Source: Owenia fusiformis (Eukaryota; Annelida; Polychaeta; Sabellida; Oweniidae). Taken from it: a DNA stretch of 64,000 nt. The DNA lies in assembly GCA_903813345.2 (NCBI GenBank), contig CAIIXF020000005.1, positions 32,617,375-32,681,374 on the forward strand, written 5' to 3'. Positions within the stretch are counted from its first letter, which is position 1, and each line of letters opens with the position of its first letter. The position numbers and the translations under genes are program-made. The notes under the pieces are model-generated. The model searched no databases. It saw only the letters and a program-made list of their open reading frames with translations, and was not told the origin of the DNA. This document shows positions 1 to 12,699 of this stretch, piece after piece.

Positions 1-824
1 GATTTTGAAAAAAAATTTAGTCAATGTGAAGCAAGTTGAAAAAAGACCTTTTTGACCTTGAGAAGGTCATTGAAGGTCAAATGTCAAATCTAAAGTCAGA
101 TTTGAACTTCTGAGAACATGTAGATGATTTAGAAAAAAATTGAAGTCAGTCTAAACAGTATTTGTTAAGTTATAGGAAGCTGTAAGAAATTGTTACAGAC
201 GCCGGACGCCAACCTCCAACCACCAACCGCCGGACGCCGTCGCAAAAAAACGGAGACCATAACAATATGTCACCACTTTTGGTGGTGACATAATAACATG
301 TGAAAATAAAAACGGTACTTTTGTAATCAGTGGTAAAATATGATACTTTTGACAAATGTTCACTTAACCATAACATACGGTTTTTTAGCCATGACATACG
401 ACGTCGTATGCGATGGTTAATGGATTTTTGCTACTTCAGACTCAAAACGAAGCTAAGTGTCAACATCGCCGGATCGTTTGGAAATTCGAATGAAATAACT
501 TAATTTCCGACGATTCTGATGATGACTTTAACTATGGAATAAAAAGAACATCCTATGATTTACTCGTGATATGATTTTAATCCACTCGTGGATATTGATA
601 TCTGCACTCTCTCGCTACGCTCGCTCGTGCAGATATCATATCCATTCGTGGATAAAAATCATATCACTCATAAATCATAGGATATCCTCTATTTATTTGT
701 GTAATACATAATATACCAATAACGCCATTTCAACTCCTCATTGATTGTTATGGCCCAGTACCATGAAATGCTCAAGTCAATATAGAAAAATATAAAACTG
801 ACTCTGTTCATTATTTTGTTTTAG
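1..824. other. Intronic or intergenic sequence upstream of the hemopexin exons
   Basis: I see no convincing exon here. The ATG-less stretch before 825 ends in a pyrimidine-rich ttttgttttag acceptor, so the right part is the intron preceding the first visible hemopexin exon. The stretch around 190-300 (cgccggacgcc motifs followed by ggtggtgacata) resembles sequence near 54330-54430 and looks like dispersed repeat. A long hairpin lies at 550-683. Confidence 0.5.
550..683. repeat. Near-perfect inverted repeat (hairpin) of about 134 bp
   Basis: The left arm begins ATCCTATGATTTA and the right arm ends TAAATCATAGGAT. The arms pair over about 57 bases with few mismatches, around a short GC-rich centre (ctctcgctacgctcgctcg). 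It is probably a foldback-type or MITE-like element. No coding content is visible. Confidence 0.8.
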
Positions 825-1679
825 GAGACAAATTCTGGATCTATTCTGATGTAGTTGATTCTGTGTATCCCGGGACTGATGGCAGGCTGATTAATGAAGC
901 ATTCAATACAAACACCTCTGATCCCAATCTGGTCTTACCAAACAATCTGGACACTGCATACTATGATTTCAGAGATCAGAAAATATATTTCTTCAAGGGA
1001 GATAAGGTACTGGTCCTTCAGTGGCCTTACATAAAGATAAAGTGTGATGTTACACAGAATACACTGTTAGTGTAAACGAAGTCGTCCACGTGTGAAATGT
1101 GTGATTGACACACATTTATGACAACTTGTGCTGTCACTAAAAATCATTATAAAATTCTACTGCTAATTAAAATATTTAAACATTGTTTATGTCTTTGAAA
1201 AAAGTATGAAGTTTTTTATAAAATCACCGATGAAGTGTTTAAAACCACAACAAACAACATGATCCCAAACATGGGAAACACCCTATAAGTTTGTTATATT
1301 GTGATAAATATGAAATACAAAAATATGCCTTTCAAATTTTCAGGTTTGGACAGCAGACCCAGTTTGGAACGCAGACCCAAGGATCCCTCAATTCTACACT
1401 GTGGACAGTGTGAGTTTAATATCAGAAAAATTTCCCCCTTATGCGGGTGATTTTCACTATAGTGGTAAGGTGTATAAAGGACCTCATAGGGCACTACCAA
1501 ATAATCTGGATACAGCTTATTACTGCTTTGTCAAAGGCATTTTGTTTTTCTTTCATGGCGAGGACGTTTATATCAACGCAATGTACAACCTCGCTGTACG
1601 ACATCATATAGTAAATGGTATAGTCTATCTTGGAAAGTGGTATGAACTGGACTCCTGGTTTGATATATGTGATGTCTAG
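825..1679 (+). CDS. Hemopexin-repeat protein, 3' end of gene (two last exons)
   Basis: Two exons are visible, 825-1006 and 1344-1679, joined by an intron with gt at 1007 and ag at 1342-1343. The frame is continuous across the join (FFKGDK | VWTADPVW). The product contains hemopexin-type blade motifs: FWIYSD near the start, then PNNLDTAYYDFRDQKIYFF in exon 1 and PNNLDTAYYCFVKG in exon 2. It ends with YELDSWFDICDV and a stop. Hemopexin propellers occur in matrix metalloproteinases, hemopexin and vitronectin-like proteins, where they bind matrix proteins or haem. The upstream exons, and therefore any protease domain, lie outside the window, so the parent family cannot be named. The first codon is split across the preceding intron. 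Confidence 0.75.
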
Positions 1680-4095
1680 TATACATGTGCTTCATGTAAA
1701 CCATACAACCAAAGATAACCCCAGTCCTTTAAAGACTTGACCAACACCTCTTACGATAATGCAATATCAGTATAGCAGAACCCATGAATTGACATTGGGC
1801 AAACGCCCAGGCCTCAATATTTCTAGTCCAGCCAAACTGTGGGCGCACCAGATGGAGGAAGAATTGTTGCTGTTTTTACAGCACATATATACCAGGCTTT
1901 GTCGGTTGGTATTGTTAAACTTGACAAAGGTGCCAATTAGCTAGTATTATTTCATATATGTTAAGATAATGTTGCAGTAGCATTACAGCAAATGGTTGCT
2001 TAAAATGTGGCTACAAGATGCACGGGAGATAGCATATATAAAACACTAACCCGAGTGATAAGCTGACAACAGACTTGGCTGCATAGAACAGTGAATACAA
2101 GAATGTAAATAAATATACCATAGAGTATGAACATCTGTTTGATGAAAATAGATATATTATAAAATATTCATGAGAGTCGTAACTATGCCATTTCGTCATT
2201 GTATGCAGAAGCTCTATTCATCCATCTCACGACCTTAATTATATCCAACAACAAATTCAAATGCGCAAATGTTGTAAAAGAAACAAGATTTATTTAAAAT
2301 ATTCATAGAAATTTTCAAAACTCCAGGATTTGATTTTTTCTTTAAATTTGAGTGGATCTTGTAGTGTTCCTGGCATACGTGTAGTTACGTCACTTATATA
2401 TTACATATAATATTACCTGATATATTGTAGAGACCGTCAGCATACATATGGAGCAGTGAAGCACATGGATAGGAATTCACATTGGGCAAATTTCAACAAC
2501 ATGTGGATCCAATATGCCCAGGTCAATCACACAATCCCAACAGGGCTGTGTTGTTAAAGAACAATTATTTGATGAGTTGTAAATATCATAAATATCAAGT
2601 CAAACTTACCATTTAATAGAATTATGTGTAAATATAGTTTTCTCAGGTATATTATAAAACTCACCTTATTTATAGCTAGTTATATATTGTTGTACAGGTT
2701 AGCAGATCGGTGTAGTATACATTTCTTGTCTTAATAGTACAGGCACGCTATTTATTCTACTTAAATGTATCCTGCAAAAATTTCGGGAAATTTTTATATT
2801 TTTAGCAATGGAAAAATGTACATCGACCGAAGCTGCAAGGTCTTTGTAAAGTAAGGGTGGAACCTAGTCTACATCATAATGTTCTTTTCCCTGTAGATTA
2901 TATTTAGTGTAGGAGTATACTAACTGGATCAGTAGCATTGTGAGATAGACTAAGTGCGAGATGAACTATCATAGAACTGTCTCTTATGTTCTGAAGTTGG
3001 AAATATTTCTAAAAATCTTAAAAATGCGGAAGTCTTTTTTCATACTCTCATCAAGTAAATAAATAGAACTTCAAGAAGCAGTTCCGTATAAATAGCCAAT
3101 CAAAGACCACCCTAAAATCAGTTAAAGGTGCAATACAATTATGTTACCATAGCAACCAAATATAATATTCTGTTGGATTTACAAAAGATGAAGGTACTAA
3201 TTTAGACAGTTGTCTTAAGTAGTTAAGATAGGCATTCTATAGGAGAGCTAAGGTGGAGGGGACAAAATCACATATATCATGTGATAAAAGATAAGACATC
3301 CTTTGGAGGTTGGCTCTTTCAGCCATGAGGACCAAAAAACCAGGGTGAAATCACTAATATAGTTTAGTTTACATGCTCCTTTTCTGCTAAATTCTAAAAA
3401 ATGCATTTTCATTTCTACTAATATTAGTCTAACAGGAACTAGGGATCTGACAAATGCTTACCGCTGGCTGGTAATATTGGATAACATATGACATATATCT
3501 GACAGAATTTCACTTTTGGTTGCTAAGGAAACGTATAAACTGAAATCAATCAAAAGTATATATCATTAGATGCTTTTCATGCCTCTCTATAGCCGTTAGC
3601 AGCAAAACATTAATTTATGAAAGCAAATAAAGTATGTACTTATATTGTTCTGTTCATATAATATAGATTATAATTTTGATATATTATCTACATAGACACA
3701 AATGAATATATTTATGAGAGATGCTAAGTGTAGGAGATAGAGATTGGGAAAGTGGAGATAAGAAGTTGAAAAAATTTAAAGGGAATGCTTATTTCATTTT
3801 TGAAGAAAAATCTTATTGATAGATATGAAGTTTCCATGGTTATTAATCATTTCACTTGGCTATTCTGGTCATCGTACATTAATATAGCTGTGTTAGCTTT
3901 GTAACAATGTATTTATCCTAATAACCATGGTAACCACTTATTTTCCATCAGGCAATCGTGTCAATGATAAATTGTGGAGTGAAAGAAAAGTATACATGTA
4001 CTTAATATTTGGCAAAGGATGAACTGATCTGATGCTCAAAATGTCATCAATTACTTGGTTAGTAATCTTATATGGAGCTGTTATGTGAGCATATT
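1680..4095. other. Intergenic region after the hemopexin gene
   Basis: I recognise no exons or RNA genes. The sequence is AT-rich. The hemopexin 3' UTR presumably starts here, with candidate AATAAA-type signals near 2107. Short open frames in it show no family motif. Confidence 0.4.
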
Positions 4096-5765
4096 CCACA
4101 TCTGCAGACTGTTGCTATTGTAATTATGTTTTGTATGCATAGTCAATATCTGCAGCTGTTGCCATTGTGTTATGTATGCATAGTCAATATCTGCAGCTAT
4201 TGCAATTGAGTTATGTATGCATAGTCAATATCTGCAGCTATTCCAATTATGTAATGTATACATAGTCAATATCTGCAGCTATTGCAATTGTGTTATGCAT
4301 GCATACGAAAAATCTGCAGCTATTATAATAATGTAATGTATGCATCCCCAATATCTGCAGCTATTGCAATCATGTTATGTATGTATTCTCAATACCTGCA
4401 GCTATTGCAATTGTGTTATGTATGTATTCTCAATATCTGCAGCTAATGCAATTGTGTTATGTATGCATACTCAATATCTGTAGCTATTGTACTTTGTTAT
4501 GTATGCATGCATACTCAATGTCTGCAGCTGTTGCAATCATGTTATGTATGTATTCTCAATGTCTGCAGCTGTTGCAATCATGTTATGTATGTATTCTCAA
4601 TATCTGCAGCTGTTGCAATTATGTTATGTATGCATTCTCAATACCTGCAGCTATTGCAATTGTGTTGTGTATGCATAGTCAATATCTGCATCTATTCCAA
4701 TTGTGTTATGTATGCATAGTCAATATCTGCAGTTGTTGCAATCATGTTATGTATGTATTCTCAATATCTGCAGCTATTGCAATTGTGTACTGTATGCATA
4801 GTCAATATCTGCAGCTATTGCAATTATGTACTGCATGCATAGTCAATATCTGCAGCTATTGCAATTATGTACTGTATGCATAGTCAATATCTGCAGCTAT
4901 TGCAATTGTGTTATGCATGCATACCCAAAATCTGCAGCTATTATAATAATGTAATGTATGCATCCCCAATATCTGCAGCTATTGTACTAATGTTACATAT
5001 GCATAATCAATATCTGCAGCTATTGTACTTTGTTATGTATGCATGCATACTCAATGTCTGCAGCTGTTGCAATCATGTTATGTATGTATTCTCAATATCT
5101 GCAGCTATTGCAATTGTGTTATGTATGCATAGTCAATATCTGCAGCTATTGCAATTATGTACTGTATGCATAGTCAATATCTGCAGCTATTGCAATTGTG
5201 TTATGTATGCATACTCAAAATCTGCAGCTATTATAATAATGTAATGTATGCATCCCCAATATCTGCAGCTATTGTACTGATGTTATGTATGCATACTCAA
5301 TATCTGCAGCTGTTGCAATCATGTTATGTATGTATTCTCAATACCTGCAACTATTGCAATTGTGTTATGTATGCATAGTCAATACCTGCAACTATTGCAA
5401 TTGTGTTATGTATGCATAGTCAATATCTGCAGCTATTGCAATTGTGTTATGTATGCATAGTCAATATCTGCAGCTATTGCAATTATGTAATGTATGCATA
5501 CTCAATATCTGCAGCTATTGTAATTAGGTTATGTATGCATAATTGATATCTGCAGCTATTGCTATTATGTAACGTATGCATACTCAACATCTGCAGCTAT
5601 TGCAATTATGTTTTGTATGCATATCCAATATCTTCAGCTATTGCAACCATATTTTGTATGTATATCCAATATCTGCAGCTATGACAATTGTTATGTGTGC
5701 ATATCTGCAGCTATTGTAGTTATATTATGTATGTATACTCAATATTTGCAGCTATTGTAATTAAT
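4096..5765. repeat. 41-bp minisatellite, about 40 copies
   Basis: The unit is about 41 bp and reads roughly CTGCAGCTATTGCAATTG followed by tgttatgtatgcatagtcaatat. Nearly every unit has a CTGCAG and an ATGCAT. A variant containing cagctattataataatgtaa recurs near 4317, 4935 and 5225, which suggests higher-order duplication. Because 41 is not a multiple of 3, the array stays open in several frames and produces long Cys/Tyr-rich spurious reading frames. Confidence 0.95.
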
Positions 5766-6905
5766 TATGTTCAGAAAATCTGATTTATGAGTTTGTGCTG
5801 AATGAATTTTGGGAATAAAATTAAATCTAATTAACAGCAAAAATGTTGAACATTTGTTGTGCTAAAATGTAAAACTACTCAAAACCATGCATCACCACAT
5901 TGGATATAGATTGATTAACAGTGTTTACAAATTGTATAACAGATCTTATATTGTACATCTAAGTTAATAAATGAGCTCTAATTCAAACTCTTTATTTACC
6001 ATATCACCTCTATATTCAGAGTAAACTTGGGAGCAGTCACTCTACTCTCACTCAACTCAAACTCATAAATTAGATAAATTCTAGTATGTATATGGAGAAA
6101 ACCTGCATGTTTATATGCATTATTGGAAATGTAGATCTAATGAATGAGAGCAAAGTCATGAGAAAAAGTAACGAGCATCAAATTACATGTATTGTCAGCT
6201 AAATTTTGGTTGAAATTATACTTTAGCTGAGGACATTAAAACACTGGAATTGGATAAGTATGTTGTTCTCATGGCTTTCTTTTACCATTTGTGGTCTGAT
6301 TAGTTCACTATATGCATGTTTGATCACATTATGGTGAATAATATCAGAGCATCTTTATATAATACTAGTTAAGATTGTAATGTATGGGGTACTGATGTGG
6401 ACTTACAAACTGGTACATGATGGTCATACACCCCATTCTTTGCGTTAACAGCGTGCAATGTTAAAAATAAAGTCAAAAAGGGCTATTGGTTTTTTGAAAT
6501 TTAAAATGAGCTACAGTGTCGTAGTTTTAGCTCTGATAGGTCATGAAAAGATACAGTGAATTAAAAATGTGAATAAAAGATGTCTATCCTTTTATGGATC
6601 TTTTTGGAATATGACCGCCAATAACAGTATGTATGGAAGAGTGTCCAAACTGAGATCTGTGTATATATAGAGCAGTTTACTGAAGAATAGGTAAAACCTT
6701 CTACATGTTACAATAGTCTGAGTTATAGAATATTCCTCAATAAAGTGAAAGATGAATTACAATTTTCCAAAATTTGTATTATGGTTGGGCAAAATTATTA
6801 ATAAAACAGTATATAAATTCATCAGAGAAAAAAACAAATGTCTGTTATTCTTTTTTTATATCCTTATATCCTTAAATTTGAGTATGTATTCCTGTTAAGC
6901 ATATA
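5766..6905. other. Intergenic AT-rich sequence
   Basis: I see no supported gene, RNA or clear repeat in this stretch. Confidence 0.4.
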
Positions 6906-7180
6906 CAGTGAAACCTGGAATGTACCTCTAGAAGTGGAACACCTTTGTTAGTGGAACACTTCAGAGTCCCAAGACCAACTGACTTAATGTTAAATGATCC
7001 TCTATAAGTGGAACTCCTCCCAAGTGGAACACTTATTAGAGGTACCAAAAAGTATTCCACTTGTGAGGTGTTCCACAACAGAGGTTCATTAACATGGTGT
7101 CAATGAGCTACAGGATTTTCAAAATCTGTTTCACTTGTGAGGTATTCAACTTACAGTGGTGTTCCACTTAGTTTCAACTG
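6906..7180. mobile_element. MITE with CAGTGAAACC ends and TA flanks (275 bp)
   Basis: The left end is CAGTGAAACCTGGAATG. The right end, reverse-complemented, is CAGTTGAAACTAAGTGG. Both sides are flanked by TA (6904-6905 and 7181-7182), as expected for Tc1/mariner/pogo insertions. Inside, a GTGGAAC(A)CC motif recurs in both orientations. Related elements lie at 18262, 25790 and 26115. No transposase is present. Confidence 0.75.
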
Positions 7181-7316
7181 TAAATAGGGTGCCAGAAAGA
7201 TTTTAAGGTGCAAAACTGCATTTTCAATGTACTTCCTACATGACCATTGGACACTTCAAAGTAAGGATGTAAGTACACAGACCACTAGTAGTGCCATCTT
7301 TATATTCACATTTATA

Positions 7317-8059
7317 CACTTATTAAAGGAGGAGGGAAAGTACCGCAACAGATTTTGGACAGTCATATGTTGAATTTTGGCTATTTTCTGAGGATTTAAA
7401 CAGGTGCATATGTAAAACCAATGCATAAGCTCCAGGTAATGCATTCCTAGAGATGATAAAATATTTTCGACTTTGAGATGGGGAAGATGCAAACAACCCA
7501 CCCACATGTTTTGTCTGAAATGTTTTCCTGATTTTCAACCCCTTCCACCCCTCCTTTTTTAAATTTTCTTGCATCAATGTGTTGTGTTTTAACACACAGT
7601 TAACCCCTTTAAAGGAATAAAGTGATTCCTTTTAGATAAAGTGGAAAACAATAATTCCCATGTTATTTTCCCATAGGGAAAACTCATGCGATCCATTGCT
7701 TTCAGCTAATTTTGGTCAGCCATAATGGATATCTTTAAAACCCCCAAAGGAATCACTTATTCCTTCAAAGGGGTCTAGAGTGTGTCAAAACGCAATATAT
7801 TAATGCAACAAAAATTGAAAAAGGAGGGGTGGAAGGGGTTGAAAATCAGAACAACATTTCAGAAAAAACATGTGGGTAGGTTGTTTGCATCTACCCGGTC
7901 TCAAAGTCGAAATTATTTTATCATCTCTATGAGTGCTTTTCCTGGAGGTAATGCATTGACCTAACAGATGCACCTGTTTAAATCCTCAGAAAATAGCCAA
8001 AATCCAACACATGACTGTCCAAAATCTGTTGCGATACTTTCCCTCCTCCTTTGAAAGTG
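7317..8059. mobile_element. 743-bp element with about 300-bp terminal inverted repeats
   Basis: The left arm (7317-about 7636) and right arm (about 7742-8059) are diverged inverted copies. They share, for example, AAAGGAGGAGGGAAAGTA, CAACAGATTTTGGACAGTC and GGAGGGGTGGAAGGGG, read from opposite strands. About 105 bp separates them. Each arm contains an open frame on its own outer strand that gives similar peptides, but this only reflects the repeat. It is a non-autonomous long-TIR or foldback transposon. Transcription through it would give a long hairpin. Confidence 0.85.
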
Positions 8060-8878
8060 ATTTGAAAAGAACACCCATGGGCTTGAAGAGGTATTTTTTT
8101 ATTTTTAATGAATATAAAATACATTTCGTAGAATGTTTAGACACACCAAAGTATAAATTTGATGACCTTATTTCAGATATAACAGATTTATAGCAGAATG
8201 CGGTCTACAGAATAATATACATTGAGGTCTTTGGCAATGGCCAGAATAAAATCTTAGGTCATATATTTGCCATAAATCATAGAATCAAGTTTTTTCATAA
8301 ATTACAGAATCAGGGTTTTCTTTACATTCTAAACTAAAAAACAAAGGTTAAAATTTATGAAATTTAGCAAATACTTTTCTGCCTGACCACACCAATGGGC
8401 TAACCCATCCAAAAAGCCCTATACTCTGAAGTAGATAAAACATGTAAGGTGAATTTTCAAAACACTTTCTGGGGTTCTGTTGGACACAAGTATCACTCAA
8501 GGAGTTATAGTCAATACCTTATGATGGCACAAAAGTTGTTGATATATTCCACCTTCATCCTTTCAAAATTCAGCTAAAGACAGAATATGAAATGCTGAAC
8601 AGACAATGGTTAACATATAAAATTGAAAATTATATTTGTCTAAAAATCTATTTTTTGAATTGTCCACATATGGAAAAAATTGAGCGAATACTCACTGCGA
8701 CGATGAGTGCTGTTTTACATAATAGCAAAATAAATTCCATGCGTAGCATTATTGCACAATAAAAAGTAAAATACAAAGCAACAGCCTTGTGGTCAAATAC
8801 ACAGAACTGTTTTTACAAACTAAGTAATAAGAAATCAAGCTGCATGCAGTTGATACTCTGCTTTATATCTATTGACAC
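8060..8878. other. 3' flank of glycerate kinase
   Basis: No other gene is seen. Because GLYCTK runs on the minus strand, its 3' UTR is expected immediately below 8879. Confidence 0.4.
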
Positions 8879-11800
8879 TTAGAAACTCCCTTTGTCCATC
8901 TGGTCGAAGCAGTTGACAAGTAATATTTGGATGTCCATTACGTTTGTGCCTGTCAGGCCAGTTGTCACCAAGTTAGCACCCCCGTTCACTGCTGAGTAAA
9001 ATGTGAATGTGTCATTCTGATCCAGATACTTCTGCGGGTTAAACCCTTGGACTTCCGCCTCCCTGATCAACTCAGGGTCAGCTGTTGCCCCAGCAGCTTC
9101 TGTGGGCCCATCTTGTCCATCCGTTCCACCACTCAGAAACTGTATCCCATAATGCTTCAGTATGTCTAAATCCTGGAAACTGTGACGTAACTGCATGGCA
9201 GCTGATAAGGCAAGCTCTTGGTTTCTCCCACCCTTACCAGACCCTTTAACATCAACTGTGGTTTCTCCACCACTTATTATGCATACACCCTTCCCATATG
9301 CCTGGGCCTTATGACAAGTGTCCAGAAGCTGGTTCAACTTGGCTTTCTCTACTCCTCTTTGAACTATATCCATCTCTAATTGACATAGTACACGGTTGGA
9401 GTCAGATTTCTTACCACAGGCAAAGGACAAGTACACAAATTCAGCAAGTTTTCCATATAATACTCCAGCTTCTGATGCATCGCCAGCTAGCGATGTACTA
9501 AGCACAAATGGCAGATATCCCAGTTGTATGGCACGACTAGATGCAGCATCAATAGCAATGTTATTGGTCCCCACAAGAACATTTTGCACATGATCAAAGC
9601 CTACATCTGAATCCTTATCACATTGTGATTTATCTAATTTTTCCTGTAAAAAGTTTTTAACAGTATTTGGAATATCTTCATGTACATTAAGTTTCTGAAA
9701 GAGTCCAAGACATTGTGCTGCTGTGGAGGGGTCTTCAACGGTAGGACCACTTGCTATAAGATCAAGCGGGTCTCCAATAACATCAGACAATATTAATGTC
9801 ACAACCTGAAAATAAAACTTGATTACATTATATAACTAGATATCGAACAATCCATGGAGTAGCCAATCCCAACAAAAATATTCATGAATATCTATACATT
9901 TTCTGTTCTAAAATCTTCTATGTAAAATCTTGTCATCATATGTCACAGTGTAATATTAACCCTTTACTCTAACCTTGATTTGCAGATAATAAAAGACACT
10001 AAGACAGACACTGGATCAGAATTTTCACCAATTTAAGCATTTTGGGTGACCATTTAGGAGTTTCAAAGCCACAAATCAAAAAGACAATACAATATTTGAG
10101 ATCTAATGCAGTATTATAAACGTAAGCATACTTTGAAGAGATCTCTAAATTATAGTGATTTCCAACTTCAGCCTGTCATTTTGAATTTTCTTAGGCATGA
10201 ATCAGAAGAACAATACCAAAATTGTGATCTACTTTAAAATTCCTTCAATTAGAGTATAACACATACATGTAGTTTGAAGAGATCAGGGATTATTGTGAAA
10301 TCCCAAATTAGGCAGCAATTTTAATTTTTCAAGCCCAGAATCAGAAAATCAATACAACATTTGCAATCTACTCTAGATTACCTTTCATATGAGTATAATA
10401 AAGCTAATACTTCAGAAAGAACTCAATATTAATGAAAATTCCTGTTTTCCAAACGCCCATACACAGCCCCTGGAGGTTGTGCCAAAAAACAAGGAATAGA
10501 TGTCAAATAGATATACATGTATCTTATGGAAACTACAGTACCAACATTTCAATAAGTAATACTCATCACTTAGGCTTTAAATGAAAAACTCCGATCATAT
10601 TGAAAGTGGTGGCCATCTTGTAAAATTATTTATCAATATCCATCCTTCTACCAACTATGAAGAAAATCCGTCTACTAGTATTCAAGTTATTTTCTGGATG
10701 GACTTATGGACTGACAGAAGAAGGGCGTCACAATATCCCAACTCAACTTTGTTGGAATAATAAAAGTATACGTTAGGTTGGCCAAACATCCATTTGTTTG
10801 AACACATGTACAACGGTATATCCCTATCATGTACATCCAGATACAATACAGTCACAATTTTCAGGCAACAATGTTCAATTGCATCTACATGCTTTCTAGA
10901 ACATTTGAAAAATTGTATTTCAGTTATCTCCCAAAACAACTTAACTATGGTCTCAACATTTGTGTACTCCATGACAGAATTTCATGTTTGACAAAAATGT
11001 ATGCAATGGAGGAACACATTTGGATAGTTTACCTTTGCAGGAAAGGCAGCCCGAGCAAGACCTCCCCCTTTAAGAATCTCAAGCTGTTTTCTGACTGTAT
11101 TTAGTTCCTGTATGGTAGCCCCAGCTTTACCCATTACCCTTGTTGTTTCTGCCATCTCATTCAGAGTTATTGGTGGGATTGGAGATGGTAACAAAGCTGA
11201 GCCTCCACCTAGAAATAAACATACAAGTCATCTCAGTCAGTGGTAGTTGAGCTGGTATTCAGCATTTCTTAGTGACCAGTGTCTATGCCAATAAAGTATC
11301 AGCACATAAATTCTGAACCAAATCTGTCAAATGGTATTTGAGTTATCGAATTCTAAAAATACATTTTTATTAAATTTTGATAAAAAGGTGGTCAGAGGTC
11401 AAATTGGAATACAGGTACAGTATGTAAGATTACATTATTTACAAAAAATGGTGGCCATTTTGAATTGAGCAGCCATATTGGAAATTCTTTATAAGCAGAG
11501 GTCCTACACCCTCAAGTCATATGCCTACAAAATTTGAACCAAATCTGTGAACCAGTATTGGATCAGTTATCGCCCAAACAAACGGATGGATGCACAGACA
11601 GACGGCTTCTCAATATTCCTACAAACTTCATCCCATGGGTTAATAATGCACAAACAGGACTTTCAGCATGACTTACCTGAAACCAAAACTAATAATATGT
11701 CATCTGCAGTTACTTGTTGGGCTTGGTGATAGATGGCCATAGCAGTGGTCTGAGCTGCTTCATCGGGAATGTTGTTCTTGGCACCCTCACATATCTTCAC

Positions 11801-12529
11801 TTTACTGTTATCAAGTGGAAGTAGATCACTGAAACATACCATCAGTTCATAAAACCAACATATAAAGAATATTTTATACACGTATTCATACTTTAGAATT
11901 TTACTTACACTGAAAATTGATATTAGACTATATTGATTCATTGATAAATATTATGCCATTCAAAAACTTGATACACTTCATTTGGAAATGTTCTCTGTAT
12001 TTAAGTTCATTTCCTTGTAAATAGTGATATGAATGCATTACCTTTTTCCAGCCTCTCTTAATACGTTCTGTATATTAAAAGGCACACTTGCTATTCCCTG
12101 CACTATCTCGTCTCCAAGTACACTTTCAGCTGACCTAACCATACCAATCACTGCTTTACCAAATGCAGAAATGTGGACATTCTTCTTCAATTCGTATGTC
12201 TGCTCCTTCACTGAGAGGACCCCATCCTTCACTTGCAAAGCATCATGTACCATCTGACTTGGAAGCACAGCATTAATAGCTGTATTGAAGATCCCCCTGG
12301 CATGCTGGCCTATTTCCTCTCTACTCAATGGTTCATACTCGCCACCGACATTGATCCCATAATGTCGACATTGCTGCTCATGTGGTGATTCATGCTTGCC
12401 AGAAGACCTGATCAGATAACGTCTATGGGGTGATTCTTTGTTGGGACACCTGGTAAGAGGATATAGAACTGGTGATTTAGTGACCAGGCTTGGGCTGTCC
12501 AATAGCAGACGTAGCCAGACGCCCCTCAT
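8879..12529 (-). CDS. GLYCTK: D-glycerate kinase (MOFRL family), 4 coding exons
   Basis: The coding exons on the minus strand are 12529-12042, 11828-11677, 11208-11033 and 9805-8879. Phases match at every join and give about 580 residues; the human enzyme is slightly shorter (523). The class-II glycerate kinase signatures are clear: SGGGSALLPSP across the exon 2/3 junction, LSDVIGDPLDLIASGPT at the start of exon 4, and the MOFRL motif with SGGETTV then GKGGRNQELAL. The enzyme phosphorylates D-glycerate to 2-phosphoglycerate in serine and fructose breakdown. I chose the ATG at 12529. The open frame extends 6 nt upstream with no other ATG, and a ttttttag acceptor at about 12536-12542 suggests an upstream non-coding exon. 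The N-terminus (MRGVWLRLLL) could be a mitochondrial leader. Introns 2 and 3 carry repeats. Confidence 0.93.
10000..10775 (+). repeat. Degenerate tandem repeat plus GGAC-type 3' module in GLYCTK intron 3
   Basis: Units of about 128 bp begin near 10074, 10200 and 10329. Each has a variant of AATCAGAA then AATACAA, then ATCTACT, and TTTGAAGAGATC in the middle. The right end (10640-10775) reads tatgaagaaaatccg, then attcaagttat, then ggatggacttatggactgac, then cccaactcaactttgttgg, then aataataaaa. It is an eroded version of the module at 14080-14250. Confidence 0.6.
11380..11645 (+). repeat. Second copy of the GGAC-type module in GLYCTK intron 2
   Basis: The sequence runs through AAAATGGTGGCCATTTT, aaatttgaaccaaatctg, tattggatcagttatcgccc, then ggatggatgcacagacagacgg and cctacaaacttcatcc, then atgggttaataat. 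The order is the same as at 14000-14250. It lies in the same orientation as that copy and the intron 3 copy. Confidence 0.6.
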
Positions 12530-12699
12530 CGTCAACTAAAAAATTAACATTGACTTTCAGCTATTGAACACATATTCAAATTATATTACTGTTTGCAATG
12601 TAACTGTCTTATATAAAAGATAAACCAGAACAACGGCAACGCCAAAGCGTAGCGAATCCCATCGAACAGAAATGGCTGGTATTTTTACAAACGAAATAT

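Noticed and set aside
4377-5378. Long Cys/Tyr-rich open frames of 60-170 codons
   Set aside because: They are the 41-bp minisatellite read in successive frames. They have no domain, no splice support and no codon pattern beyond the repeat.
7323-7964. Two similar peptides on opposite strands (KEGWKGLKIR)
   Set aside because: They are the two inverted arms of one transposon read outward, not a gene pair.
12038-12535. Glycerate kinase start at 12535
   Set aside because: That codon is TTG. The first ATG in frame is at 12529-12527.
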